From NCBI GenBank assembly GCA_947346365.1, contig CANAAV010000018.1:1-57898 (forward strand): DNA of 57,898 bases, given 5' to 3'. Shown here piece by piece: positions 17,009-25,394 of this stretch. A program made the translations under genes and the position numbers. The notes under the pieces were generated by a model that ran no database searches, was not told where the DNA came from, and worked only from the letters and a program-made list of their open reading frames with translations. Every line of letters begins with the position of its first letter. The first letter of the stretch is position 1. Source of the DNA: an uncultured Flavonifractor sp. GTDB lineage: Bacteria; Bacillota; Clostridia; Oscillospirales; Oscillospiraceae.

Positions 17009-17951
17009 GAAGATCGCCACCCGCGTGGCCTACGGGGAGACCTTAGTCCAGCTGGGGAAGGAATATCCAAACCTGGTGGTGTTGGACGCAGACCTGTCCG
17101 GCTCCACCCAATCGGCCATGTTTGCCAAAGCGTTTCCCGAGCGGTTTTACAACATGGGCATTGCCGAGGCCAACATGACCGGCGTGGCCGCCGGGCTGGC
17201 CGCCTGCGGCAAGATGCCCTTTACCAACAGCTTCGCTATGTTCGCCACTGGGCGGGCCTATGAGCAGGTGCGCAACAGCGTGGCCTACCCCAGGCTGAAT
17301 GTGAAGATCGTGGGCTCCCACGGAGGACTGTCCGTAGGCGAGGACGGGGCCACGCACCAGTGCATTGAGGATTACGCTCTGATGCGGGCGATTCCCAACA
17401 TGTCGGTGCTCTCCCCCTGCGACGCCAACGAGATGCGCTGCGCCGTCCGGGCGCTGGTGAATTACGACGGCCCCGCCTATCTGCGCCTGGGCCGTCTGGC
17501 GGTGGAGTGCGTCACCGACGCTATCCCCGGCTATGCCTTCCGGTGGGGCAGGGGCTGCGTTCTCCGGGAGGGGGGCGACGCCACGGTCATCGCCGCCGGC
17601 ATGATGGTGCAGATGGCCTTAAAAGCGGCGGAGATTTTGGCTGCGGAGGGCATCTCGGTGCGGCTGATCGACATGCATACCATCAAACCGCTGGACTATG
17701 AGCTGGTGCTGAAAGCCGCGCTGGAGACCCGGTGCATCATTACGACTGAGGAGCACAGCGTGATCGGTGGGCTGGGCTCCGCCGTGGCGGAGTTTGTATC
17801 GGAACACTGCCCGGTTCCGGTGGTGCGCCACGGGGTCTATGACACGTTCGGGCGTTCCGGAAAAGCGCAGGACGTGCTGGAGACCTTCGGCCTGACGCCG
17901 GAGGGCGTCGCAGAGAAGGTGCGTCAGGGGCTCAAGCTGAAGAGGGACTGA
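17001..17951 (+). CDS. Transketolase, C-terminal subunit
   Basis: 316 residues comprising the pyrimidine-binding domain (RVAYGETLVQLGKEYPNLVV, then ADLSGSTQSAMFAKAFPERF, FNMGIAEANM-like segment with conserved Glu) and the C-terminal domain (TVIAAGMMVQMAL, DMHTIKPLD, TTEEHSVIGGLGSAVAE). It completes the active enzyme with the gene just upstream, whose 3' end it overlaps by 8 bases; ATG 17001 follows GGGGGAG. Both halves share one promoter at 15987-16015. Confidence 0.94.
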   Translation: MSEKIATRVAYGETLVQLGKEYPNLVVLDADLSGSTQSAMFAKAFPERFYNMGIAEANMTGVAAGLAACGKMPFTNSFAMFATGRAYEQVRNSVAYPRLNVKIVGSHGGLSVGEDGATHQCIEDYALMRAIPNMSVLSPCDANEMRCAVRALVNYDGPAYLRLGRLAVECVTDAIPGYAFRWGRGCVLREGGDATVIAAGMMVQMALKAAEILAAEGISVRLIDMHTIKPLDYELVLKAALETRCIITTEEHSVIGGLGSAVAEFVSEHCPVPVVRHGVYDTFGRSGKAQDVLETFGLTPEGVAEKVRQGLKLKRD

Positions 17952-18002
17952 AGCGCGCCCTGTCCGGACTTCGCGCCAAAAACGAGTAAAAGAGGGACCA
18001 GC

Positions 18003-18839
18003 TTGGAAATTAAGCTCATTGCCTTGGATATGGATGGGACGGCCCTGGATTCCGACCACGCTACCGTGCCTGAACGCAACATTGCCGCCCTTCGGGCGGC
18101 GGCGGAACAGGGCGTGGTGGTTGTCATTGCCAGCGGACGGCCATGGGCCCATCTGCGGGCGGCGGCAGAGCAGATAGGGTGCGTGCGCTATGCGCTTACC
18201 GCCAACGGGGCCTCTGCCTTAGACATAGCGCAGAGCCGGTGGCTGTGGAATCTGGGCATACCGGAGCAGCAGCGGCGGGAGCTTATCCGGCTGCTGCTGG
18301 ACAGGGGAATTCCGGTAGAGGCCTATGCCCACGGGGACAGCTACATCCAGTGGGACCGGCGGGAGCAGGTAATTGCCAGCGCCCAGCCGGAGGGGTACAG
18401 CAGGACGGTCCGGGAGAACTCCCTGTTTACCATGGACCTGAACGCCGCGCTGGAGGGACAGGTGGTGGAAAAGCTCCACCTGTTCCATGTGCCGCCGGAG
18501 GCGCGGGCGCCCCTGGTGGAGGAAATTCACGCTCTGGGACCCATCGGGCTGGACAGCGCCTTTCGGACTAACCTGGAGCTGGTGTCTCCCGGCGTCAATA
18601 AGGCTATGGCTTTGGAGCGGCTGTGCCGGGGCCTTGGCTTGGGGCCGGAGAATGTGATGGCATTCGGAGACGCGGGCAACGACGAGGGGATGCTCCGCTG
18701 GGCCAAGTGGTCCTTTGCGGTGGAGAACGCCACCCAGCAGGCCAAAGCGGCCGCAAGGTATACGACGGGCTCTAATTCTGAAGGCGGCGTGGGCATGGCC
18801 ATTGAGCGCTGGCTGCTGGCGGAAGAAGGGCAGGATTAA
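18003..18839 (+). CDS. Cof-type HAD-superfamily phosphatase
   Basis: 278-residue cytoplasmic hydrolase of the Cof/YidA group, which dephosphorylates sugar phosphates, nucleotides or FMN. HAD motif I is LDMDGTALD at about residues 8-16, motif II is the Ser in VIASGRPW near 43-46, the C2-type cap lies in between, and the Lys plus acidic motifs III/IV are in NKAMALERL and FGDAGNDEGML near 200-225. It starts with TTG 18003 behind AGAGGGA (17991-17997), 51 bases after the transketolase stop, so it may be the third gene of that operon. Substrate not predictable from sequence. Confidence 0.9.
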   Translation: MEIKLIALDMDGTALDSDHATVPERNIAALRAAAEQGVVVVIASGRPWAHLRAAAEQIGCVRYALTANGASALDIAQSRWLWNLGIPEQQRRELIRLLLDRGIPVEAYAHGDSYIQWDRREQVIASAQPEGYSRTVRENSLFTMDLNAALEGQVVEKLHLFHVPPEARAPLVEEIHALGPIGLDSAFRTNLELVSPGVNKAMALERLCRGLGLGPENVMAFGDAGNDEGMLRWAKWSFAVENATQQAKAAARYTTGSNSEGGVGMAIERWLLAEEGQD

Positions 18840-18852
18840 AATAGACAAAATA

Positions 18853-18881
18853 GGCGCGGCGCCCCCTGGGGGCACCGCGCC
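18853..18881 (+). terminator. GC-rich hairpin after the HAD phosphatase
   Basis: GGCGCGG (18853-18859) pairs with CCGCGCC (18875-18881), with inner GCCCC/GGGGC pairing and one mismatch. It starts 13 bases after the stop; no T-run. Confidence 0.55.
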
Positions 18882-18883
18882 CT

Positions 18884-18934
18884 GCGTGTCGAAGAATTTC
18901 GACACGCGTCTCAAAAATGCTTGCATTTTGAGAC
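18884..18934 (+). repeat. Dispersed paired-hairpin repeat, copy B
   Basis: Two abutting dyads: GCGTGTCGAA/TTCGACACGC (18884-18907, loop GAAT) and GTCTCAAA/TTTGAGAC (18908-18934, enclosing ATGCTTGCAT). Copy A at 8311-8360 has both motifs in inverted orientation. Confidence 0.75.
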
Positions 18935-19188
18935 AGATTGCAGTCCGCTGCACCGCACTTGCTTTGCTCGCACGTTTGCGGACTGAGATGTGTTTTCTTT
19001 GAGGCGCATGTCCTCGAAAAAACGGATTTTAATCTTATTTCGCCGCCCACAGGCGGCGAAACTCTGCCGGGCGCTTTTTCCATGCAGGAACAATTCCACT
19101 TCCTTCATAGCCAGTGGCTTTTCCGAAAGTCTCAGCCCCCCGGCTGGGGGCGCCGCGCTGCTGTAACAGGTTTGGGAGAGAGCCGCCC
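18935..19188. other. Hairpin-rich intergenic region, no gene
   Basis: Between the repeat and the convergent membrane-protein gene I see CAGTCCGC/GCGGACTG (18941-18985) and a perfect 10-bp TTTCGCCGCC/GGCGGCGAAA stem with loop CACA (19038-19061). The latter may terminate the minus-strand gene ending at 19189. No supported coding sequence. Confidence 0.55.
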
Positions 19189-20172
19189 TTATTCGCTGCG
19201 CGCAGGCGCGGCGGCGTCTGTGTTCTGCAAAGGCTGGAGAGTGTCCGCCATGGCGGCAAAGCTGTGGATCTCATGCCGGGAGGTCTTGGTGATGACGCTC
19301 CAGGAAATCCACAGTCCCAGGGCCAGAAACAGGGCCGACTGGGCCAAGTCGGCCGTGAGGCTGCCGGTTTGGAGCATGTCAATGTAAAAATACAGGGCGT
19401 CTCCCGGGGAGAGCATCTGCCCCAAGCGCTGAATGAAAATCACATACACATAGAGAAACTGCATCACAAACAGGTTTACAAGGGAGGAGAGCAGGGTGCA
19501 TACAAAGGCCCCCTTGTTCATCTTGCCCCGCAGCAGCTTATAGCCGTAATAGGCGCAGATGGGAATCAGCGCATATAAAAGGGCGAATACCCGCTCTGCC
19601 AGCAGAGCGGCCAGAATACTGGGGATGGTTCCCACGAGCCCGCCCAGAAGAGCGCCGATCAGGCCGGTGAGGTAGCTGCCCGCCGCCGCGTTGTGTTCCG
19701 CCTTTTGAAGGGCGCTGCGGGCCTGGTTTTCCACGCAGGAGCGGTGGAGCGGCACATAGCCCTCCCCAACCAGGCCCATGCTGTCACACCCGCCGCTTTT
19801 GCACAGAGGACAGGCCTCCGGCGGCGTAACGCCGCCCTCCCGCAGACCGCGAACCAGCAGGTCCAGAGCTTGGGAGAGACGTTCTTTAAGGTCGCCGTCT
19901 TTTTTTCGCTCCAACACGGTAACCAGCGCCTGAACGCCCAGCACGGCCGAGCAGCCCTTAAGCTGTTTGATCTGCTGGCACAGATCCTTGCGTAAAGGCG
20001 CGTCTGGCCGCCGGGACAGGGGGAGAGAAGCCTCCAGGCTGCTGGAGCCATAGGCCTGACGGTGCTTAATTAAAATAGGCCAGCCCTGCCAGGCGCCCAG
20101 AGCCTGGGCCCCGCTGGCGCGCAGGCCCAGAGCCTGCATCATTCCTTGAAATTCCGCCGGGTTCATCTGCAC
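19189..20172 (-). CDS. Uncharacterised membrane protein with Cys-rich linker
   Basis: 327 residues; I do not recognise a named family. The N-terminal ~115 residues look soluble. A cysteine cluster follows (CPLCKSGGCD near 122-131 and HRSCVEN near 145-150) that could bind zinc. Then come about four or five hydrophobic segments (YLTGLIGALLGGLVGTIPS, VFALLYALIPICAYYGY, LLSSLVNLFVMQFLYVYVIF, and ALFLALGLWISWSVI). The last ~30 residues are polar. It is transcribed alone on the minus strand, opposite its neighbours. A zinc-ribbon-gated membrane protein is a description, not a function. Confidence 0.7.
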   Translation of the reverse strand: MQMNPAEFQGMMQALGLRASGAQALGAWQGWPILIKHRQAYGSSSLEASLPLSRRPDAPLRKDLCQQIKQLKGCSAVLGVQALVTVLERKKDGDLKERLSQALDLLVRGLREGGVTPPEACPLCKSGGCDSMGLVGEGYVPLHRSCVENQARSALQKAEHNAAAGSYLTGLIGALLGGLVGTIPSILAALLAERVFALLYALIPICAYYGYKLLRGKMNKGAFVCTLLSSLVNLFVMQFLYVYVIFIQRLGQMLSPGDALYFYIDMLQTGSLTADLAQSALFLALGLWISWSVITKTSRHEIHSFAAMADTLQPLQNTDAAAPARSE

Positions 20173-20295
20173 ACGCTCCCTTGCATTTAAGCTGTCTCCA
20201 TTGTATCATAAAAACAAGGGGAGGGGAAGCGGGTGGACTCAAAATTTTGTAAGCCCCCAAAACCCGATTAATTTTATGCTCAGGAGGCTGTCGCT

Positions 20296-21063
20296 ATGAT
20301 TTTTGACACTCATGCCCATTATTACGACACAGCCTTTGATCCGGACCGGGACGCGCTGCTTTCCGCCCTGCCCCGGCGGGGGGTGGCGCTGGTGGTGTGC
20401 CCCGGCTGTGACCTGGAATCCTCCCAGGAGAGCGTTGCCCTGGCGGAGCGGTATGACTATCTCTACGCCGCCGCAGGCATCCATCCGGAAAACCTGGAGG
20501 GCTTTGCGCCGGAGCAGCTGGACCGGGTAAAAGCCCTGTGCGGACACGAAAAGGTCCGGGCGGTGGGGGAAATCGGCCTGGATTACTACTGGGTCAAGAC
20601 GCCGGAGGGGCGCGCCCTGTCCCGGCGGGTGTTTGACGCGCAGCTCTCCCTGTCGGAGGAGCTGAATCTCCCCGCCATTGTCCACGACCGGGACGCCCAC
20701 AGAGACTGCCTGGATATTGTGCTATCGCACCCCAAGGCCAGGGGAGTGTTCCACTGCTATGCCGGAAGTTTGGAGGATGCGCGGGTGCTGCTGGACCGGG
20801 GATGGCTGCTCTCCTTCACGGGAAACATCACCTTTCACAATGCCCGGAGGGCCCCAGAGGTCGTGCGCTGGATGCCGCTGGACCGGCTGATGCTGGAGAC
20901 GGACGCCCCCTATATGGCCCCGGAGCCCTACCGGGGGCAGCGCTGTGACTCCACCCTTATTGCCTTCACCGCCGCTAAGGCGGCCCAATTGAAGGGGCTG
21001 GAGGTTGAGGAGGTCCTGGCGGCTACCCTGGAGAACGGAAAACGATTTTTCGCCATTGATTAA
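20296..21063 (+). CDS. tatD: TatD-family metal-dependent hydrolase (DNase-like)
   Basis: 255-residue TIM-barrel hydrolase of the TatD family; members are metal-dependent deoxyribonucleases implicated in DNA repair or quality control. The metal-binding HxH is at the N-terminus (FDTHAHYYD), with EIGLDYY near 95, PAIVHDRDAH near 130, FHCYAG near 150 and LETDAPYM near 200, all expected ligands. ATG 20296 follows AGGAGG (20281-20286). Fifteen bases downstream begins the radical SAM gene typically linked to TatD in Firmicutes, so the two form an operon. Confidence 0.93.
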   Translation: MIFDTHAHYYDTAFDPDRDALLSALPRRGVALVVCPGCDLESSQESVALAERYDYLYAAAGIHPENLEGFAPEQLDRVKALCGHEKVRAVGEIGLDYYWVKTPEGRALSRRVFDAQLSLSEELNLPAIVHDRDAHRDCLDIVLSHPKARGVFHCYAGSLEDARVLLDRGWLLSFTGNITFHNARRAPEVVRWMPLDRLMLETDAPYMAPEPYRGQRCDSTLIAFTAAKAAQLKGLEVEEVLAATLENGKRFFAID

Positions 21064-21078
21064 AAGGAGGAAGTACCA

Positions 21079-21696
21079 ATGCAGACGATTTCTTATGAGT
21101 ACGAGGGTGCTCTATATGTGAATCTGACCAACCGCTGTGACTGCGCCTGCATTTTCTGCCTGCGGCACAATGGGCACAAAGGCTCGATTTATGCCGATGA
21201 TCTCTGGTTGGAGCACGAGCCCAGCCGGGAGGAGGCGCTGACGGACCTCCTGGCACGGGACTTCTCCCAATACCGTGAATTGGTATTCTGCGGGTTTGGG
21301 GAGCCTATGTACCGGACGGACGACCTGCTGTGGCTGGTGGACCGGCTCAAGGAGCAGGTGCGCGGTTTGCCGCCGGTGCGTATCAATACCAACGGCCACG
21401 CCAATCTCATTTTGGGCAGAGATGTGACCCCGGACCTGAGAGGACGGATTGATACCCTGTCTATCTCCCTCAACGGCTCCACGGCGGAGGAGTACTGTGC
21501 CGTCACCCATCCCCGGCAGGGCGCGGCCGCTTGGGAGGCCATGCTGGAATTTGCGCGCAGGGCAAAGGAATATGTGCCCGCAGTGGTGATGACCATTGTC
21601 AACAAGGACAAAACCCCGGAGGAGATTGCCCGCTGCCGGGCCATCACGGAGGAACTTGGGGTGACCCTGCGCATCCGGGAATATATTCCCGACTGA
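21079..21696 (+). CDS. TatD-linked radical SAM protein
   Basis: 205 residues. The CX3CX2C iron-sulfur motif is CDCACIFC at about 18-25 in NRCDCACIFCLRHNG, followed by the SAM-binding GFGEPMY near 70 and a short barrel to the C-terminus. It matches the small radical SAM family repeatedly found beside tatD; the reaction is unknown. Start ATG 21079 follows AAAGGAGG (21063-21070), and the gene is coupled to tatD with a 15-base gap. No auxiliary cluster cysteines are seen at the C-terminus. Confidence 0.88.
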   Translation: MQTISYEYEGALYVNLTNRCDCACIFCLRHNGHKGSIYADDLWLEHEPSREEALTDLLARDFSQYRELVFCGFGEPMYRTDDLLWLVDRLKEQVRGLPPVRINTNGHANLILGRDVTPDLRGRIDTLSISLNGSTAEEYCAVTHPRQGAAAWEAMLEFARRAKEYVPAVVMTIVNKDKTPEEIARCRAITEELGVTLRIREYIPD

Positions 21697-21826
21697 GAGG
21701 AGCCTTTCCCAAAGCGCTGCCCGCCAACAGCTGCAACCCGCAGTTGACAAAAAGAAGCCGCCGATTGGTGGCGTGCGGCCGCTATGACTGCTATGCTGGG
21801 GACAGCTGAAAAGGAGGGAGAGCTTT

Positions 21827-22945
21827 ATGACGTTAGGGGAACAGATCCAAACACTGCGCAGAAAAGCGGGCTATTCCCAGGAGGCGTTGGGCGAGATGCT
21901 GGGCGTGACCCGGCAGTCCATCTCCAAATGGGAGTCGGACCAGGCCATCCCGGAGGTAGAAAAGCTCATTGCCCTGAGCCGCCTATTCCAAGTGCCGGTG
22001 GGGGTGCTGCTCCAGGTAGAGAAACCGTGCGCCCCGGCTCCGGAGAAAGGAGCACGGAAAGGTGGAACGGCCTGCCGGGTAAGACAGAAAATCCGGCCTG
22101 CCGCGTGGGCGGCGGCGGTGATAGTGCTGGTGCTGGCGATCAGTCAGACCGCGGGACTGAGCGCCCGGACGGCGCAGCTGCAGGAAGCTGTTTTGAAGCT
22201 GGAGGAGGCGGGGAAACGGCAGGAGCAGATATGGGAAGCGCTCTCCAGCCGAATAGACAAACTGGAAGAGGACGGGCCCGCCTCTTTTACTGTGACATTG
22301 GAAGAGGCGGATTACCGGATGGGAGAGGCCGTCTTTTCCCTGTCCGCCGTGCCTGAGAGCCCGGCAGAGTACCGCCGGGTGCGGTTTACGGCGGTTTCCG
22401 CCCAAGGGGAGCAGACGGTCCAGGGCAAGATGGACGCCAGCGGGCGGTATTCCGCCAGCTTCACCTGTCCTCTGGCGGACGGTCTTACATTTTATGTGTA
22501 TTTTTTTGGAGATAGGGAGACGCAGGTGCAGAAGGTGACCACTTTTGCCTACCTGCTGAACGACAGCATAGTATGGAACAATGCCCGCGCCGGGATGGAC
22601 GGGACCCCGGCGGAGGCGGATGGCAGTTTTGATTGGGAGGGACCCATAGAGATGGAGCTGCGCGCCGCCCAGGTTCAAGATAAGACGGGTGTCCTCACCG
22701 TGGAGCTGACCGGTCTGGAACTCCAATTTTACCAGAACGGACGGCCTGTATGGGGGCCGGAGAGCGTGGATCTGACCTTGGCTGGAGCGGAGGGAGCGCT
22801 CCAGGCGCCCTTGCACTTGTCGCTGAAGCTGAAGGAGGGAGACTGCCTGCACTTGGTGGGCCGCAGCACCGACACTCTGGGCCGCTCCTGGCTGGAGGTG
22901 CTGGACTGGTACAAAGTGACGCAGGAGGGGGAAAACTGCGCCTGA
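21827..22945 (+). CDS. Membrane-anchored XRE-family regulator with extracytoplasmic domain
   Basis: 372 residues. Residues 4-60 are a Cro/CI-type HTH (LGEQIQTLRRKAGYSQEALG, then VTRQSISKWESDQAIPEVEKL). After a basic linker a single hydrophobic segment occurs near 92-110 (AAWAAAVIVLVLAIS), then a coiled coil to about 150 and a beta-rich ~220-residue domain. With the HTH inside, the C-terminal part would be outside the cell, suggesting a one-component sensor that couples an external signal to DNA binding. ATG 21827 follows AAAGGAGGGAG. No obvious target gene is adjacent other than the MntP/YtaF-like gene downstream. The C-terminal domain is not one I can name. Confidence 0.8.
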   Translation: MTLGEQIQTLRRKAGYSQEALGEMLGVTRQSISKWESDQAIPEVEKLIALSRLFQVPVGVLLQVEKPCAPAPEKGARKGGTACRVRQKIRPAAWAAAVIVLVLAISQTAGLSARTAQLQEAVLKLEEAGKRQEQIWEALSSRIDKLEEDGPASFTVTLEEADYRMGEAVFSLSAVPESPAEYRRVRFTAVSAQGEQTVQGKMDASGRYSASFTCPLADGLTFYVYFFGDRETQVQKVTTFAYLLNDSIVWNNARAGMDGTPAEADGSFDWEGPIEMELRAAQVQDKTGVLTVELTGLELQFYQNGRPVWGPESVDLTLAGAEGALQAPLHLSLKLKEGDCLHLVGRSTDTLGRSWLEVLDWYKVTQEGENCA

Positions 22946-23105
22946 CGGTTATGGATCAGTCGCCGTTTCCGATTCAGCTGAGAGAAGAGCAGGAATACGC
23001 CTCTGCGCTGCCGGAGGACTGGGTCAATCCTCCGCCGGCGTAACCGCACCTGCCCGCACCCCGTTTCCATGTTCCGCATAGGATGGGCGGAACGGAGGAG
23101 ATGGA

Positions 23106-23678
23106 ATGGACTCGGTGCGGATTTGTTCCGCCGTACTGCTTTTTGCGGCGGCGTGCAATTTGGATACGGTGATTCTGGCTATGGGCTATGCGGTGCGGGG
23201 GGTGCGAGTGTCCGCCGGGCAGGCGCTGATGATTGGGGGTGTCACCACCCTGGTAACCTGGCTGTCGCTGCTTCTGGGAGATGCGGCGGCGCTGGTGCTG
23301 CCCGAGGGACTGGCGGGAGTGTTGGGAGGACTGGTGCTGGTGGGCATTGGACTGTGGTTTATGCTGGACTGGCTGGGCCACCCGCCGTGCGGCGAACATG
23401 GGGAGGCGGAGAAAGGAATTCAATCCGTGTGGGGATGCGTTTCCCTGGCTGCGGCCTTGGCGGTGAACAACGCCGGAATCGGCGTGGCCGCAGGCGTATC
23501 CGGGGTCAGCGCCGGCTGGGCGGCTATAGGTAATTTTGTAGTTACTCTGGGTGCACTGGCGCTGGGCCGGCTGCTGGGAGACCGTCTGACCGGGCGGATG
23601 CTGGACCGGTATGCGCTGCCCCTGTCCGGGCTGCTGCTCATTATACTGGGCGCGTGGGAGGCGCTGGGCGGCCTTTGA
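23106..23678 (+). CDS. MntP/YtaF-like membrane protein
   Basis: 190-residue protein with about six transmembrane segments arranged as two similar halves. The conserved Asn-Leu-Asp of helix 1 (ACNLDTVILAMGYAVRG) and the matching AVNNAGIGVAAG in the second half resemble the manganese-efflux MntP and sporulation YtaF proteins. A metal-export role is possible, and YtaF-like sporulation function equally so. ATG 23106 follows GGAGAT; a stem-loop terminator lies 18 bases after the stop. Confidence 0.75.
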   Translation: MDSVRICSAVLLFAAACNLDTVILAMGYAVRGVRVSAGQALMIGGVTTLVTWLSLLLGDAAALVLPEGLAGVLGGLVLVGIGLWFMLDWLGHPPCGEHGEAEKGIQSVWGCVSLAAALAVNNAGIGVAAGVSGVSAGWAAIGNFVVTLGALALGRLLGDRLTGRMLDRYALPLSGLLLIILGAWEALGGL

Positions 23679-23695
23679 AGCGTTTGATACATAAT

Positions 23696-23726
23696 AAAAA
23701 GGCGCGGCAGTCAGCCGCGCCTTTTT
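23696..23726. terminator. Bidirectional intrinsic terminator
   Basis: AAAAAGGCGCGGC/GCCGCGCCTTTTT with loop AGTCA. It has a T-run on both strands and separates the convergent MntP-like gene and trxA. Confidence 0.93.
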
Positions 23727-23740
23727 AGCGTAAATGGATT

Positions 23741-24055
23741 TTAGAGAAGACCGTCCAGGGCGTCGGTGTAGCTGCTGGGAGGCATAACTCCCACCTTACG
23801 GTCTACTTCCTGTCCATCCTTAAAGAAAATCACGGTGGGAATGCTCATAACGCCAAAACGGACCGCAAGATCCTGCTCGGCGTCCACGTCCACCTTGCCT
23901 ACCAGGGCGCGGCCTTCATACTGTCCCGCCAGCTCCTCCATCACGGGGGCGAGCATCCTGCAGGGGCCGCACCAGGTGGCCCAGAAGTCCACCATAGATA
24001 CACCGGAGGCGACCGCCTTGTCAAAGGCGTCCCGGGTTAAATGAATGATTGCCAT
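23741..24055 (-). CDS. trxA: Thioredoxin
   Basis: 104-residue cytoplasmic thiol-disulfide reductase with active site WATWCGPCRM near residues 25-34, the buried Asp in MVDFWA, and cis-proline in MSIPTVIFF. Normal length. It is the last gene of a three-gene minus-strand operon after a trxB-like reductase (62-base gap), which would supply its electrons. Confidence 0.97.
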   Translation of the reverse strand: MAIIHLTRDAFDKAVASGVSMVDFWATWCGPCRMLAPVMEELAGQYEGRALVGKVDVDAEQDLAVRFGVMSIPTVIFFKDGQEVDRKVGVMPPSSYTDALDGLL

Positions 24056-24117
24056 AAATTCAGATCCTTTCTGTTTTGTTTTTCCGGCGCCATACAGGGC
24101 GGCGCGGAGGGGCTGCG

Positions 24118-24972
24118 TCAGGAGCTGTGCCGGTCCACGTATTCGCTGGCCCTGTGGCCGGCGACCTGCCCCTCTCCCACAGCTTTGGAGACCTGAAGGG
24201 GCAGTCCGGTACAGTCTCCGGCGGCAAATACGCCGGGGATACTGGTGGACATGTTCCGGTCAACGGCAATATATCCATCTTCCAGGGTCAGGCCGGGCAG
24301 CAGGTCGGCCAAGGCCATGGAAGCCCGCAGCAGAAACACCCCGTCACAGGGGATTTCCTGACCGTCTGCCAGAATGCCGCGTACGGTGGAGTCCCCCAGA
24401 ATTGCAAGGCGCGCGGCCTTGAGAAAGGGGATATCCGCGTCCAAGTCCTCCGGCCGCCGGGGAGCGGTATAGGTGACATTGCAGCCGATGCCTTTGAGAT
24501 AGGCGGCCTCCTCGGGCGCCCCGGCGGACCGGCCCGCTACGATTACACTCTTCCCCCGGTAAAACATGCCGTCGCAGGTGGCGCAGTAGCTCACGCCCCG
24601 GCCCAGCAGTTCCTGCTCGCCGGGGAGCTTGGCGGCCTGTACCGTGCCGGTGGTGAGCACCACAGACCGGGCCTGCACCATGTCGCTGCCCACGCCCAGG
24701 AAAAATTCCGCCCCTGTAGGCAGGATGTTCAGCACCCGGCCGGCTTTCCACTGGACCCCCATGGTTTCAGCATGGCTGCGAAACTGGGTGAGCAGCTGAG
24801 CGCCCTGTGTCCGAGGAAAACCCAGGTAATTATCCACCTGATGGGCCTTGTATAAGGCGTTGTCCCGGATGTCTGTACTAACTACGACCACGGATTTCCC
24901 ACGGGTGCGCCCCTGTACGGCGGCCGACAGCCCTGCGGGGCCGCCGCCTACCACTGCTATGTCATAGATCAT
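24118..24972 (-). CDS. trxB: Thioredoxin reductase-like FAD/NAD(P)-dependent oxidoreductase
   Basis: 284 residues. N-terminal FAD motif VVGGGPAGLSAAVQG (8-22), redox pair CATC in SYCATCDGMFYRGKSVIVAG near 130-150 which also begins the NAD(P)-binding fold, and the C-terminal FAD motif FAAGDCTG near 252-259. About 20-30 residues shorter than classical TrxB. The NAD(P) motif starts VIVAGRSAGAPEEA rather than VVGGGDSA, so ferredoxin or NADH dependence cannot be excluded. Its start overlaps the stop of the ArsR regulator gene by four bases (ATGA), and trxA follows. Confidence 0.9.
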   Translation of the reverse strand: MIYDIAVVGGGPAGLSAAVQGRTRGKSVVVVSTDIRDNALYKAHQVDNYLGFPRTQGAQLLTQFRSHAETMGVQWKAGRVLNILPTGAEFFLGVGSDMVQARSVVLTTGTVQAAKLPGEQELLGRGVSYCATCDGMFYRGKSVIVAGRSAGAPEEAAYLKGIGCNVTYTAPRRPEDLDADIPFLKAARLAILGDSTVRGILADGQEIPCDGVFLLRASMALADLLPGLTLEDGYIAVDRNMSTSIPGVFAAGDCTGLPLQVSKAVGEGQVAGHRASEYVDRHSS

Positions 24973-25265
24973 TGATACTCCTCCTCCCGGTCCCCAAACA
25001 AGGCGGCAATCAGGCCCGCCACCTGCCGGTCGGCAATTTCATAGTAGACCTCATTGCCGGAGCGGGCGGAGCGGACGACTCCTGCGGCCTTCAAACGGGT
25101 GAGATGCTGGGAAATGCAGGACTGAGACTGTCCGGTGCCCTCCTCCATACAGCTGACGTTGCGGCAGCCATTTTTCAGCAAGCCGTGCACAATCCGCAGC
25201 CGCAGGGGATGGGCCAGGGCTTTCAATACCTCGGCTTTTTCCGTGTAACAAGCGTCGGGTTCCAT
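24969..25265 (-). CDS. ArsR/SmtB-family transcriptional regulator
   Basis: 98-residue winged-helix repressor: KALAHPLRLRIVHGLLKNG opens the domain and SQSCISQHLTRLKAAGVVRS is the recognition helix. Cysteines at NGCRNVSCMEE and SQSC lie where ArsR sensors place metal or thiol ligands, so a thiol/persulfide or metal(loid) signal is possible. First gene of arsR-trxB-trxA; its promoter carries an inverted repeat that it probably binds. ATG at 25265. Confidence 0.92.
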   Translation of the reverse strand: MEPDACYTEKAEVLKALAHPLRLRIVHGLLKNGCRNVSCMEEGTGQSQSCISQHLTRLKAAGVVRSARSGNEVYYEIADRQVAGLIAALFGDREEEYQ

Positions 25266-25297
25266 GGCGTGCCCCCTTTCACAATAATTACAATATC

Positions 25298-25326
25298 ATT
25301 ATATTCTAATAAACGAATATTGTCAA
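25298..25326 (-). promoter_or_regulatory. Consensus promoter with ArsR-type operator
   Basis: Minus-strand TTGACA (25326-25321), 17-base spacer, TATAAT (25303-25298): exact consensus at both hexamers. Between them lies an inverted repeat, ATATTC-8-GAATAT (25301-25320 on the plus strand), well placed for repression. Confidence 0.9.
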
Positions 25327-25394
25327 GGGATATCTGCGAATTCCATGCCGGTCCGCCGCCCTGTCATAGCTTCTCCCCATCCGGGAAAAAATAT

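Noticed and set aside
21744..21749. TTGACA upstream of the XRE regulator as a promoter
   Set aside because: No -10-like hexamer at 16-18 bases; TATGAC is 33 bases away.
22951..23043. 30-codon frame after the XRE regulator (MDQSPFPIQLREEQEYASAL...)
   Set aside because: No properly spaced ribosome binding site and no leader-like signal or downstream terminator; could be real but unsupported.
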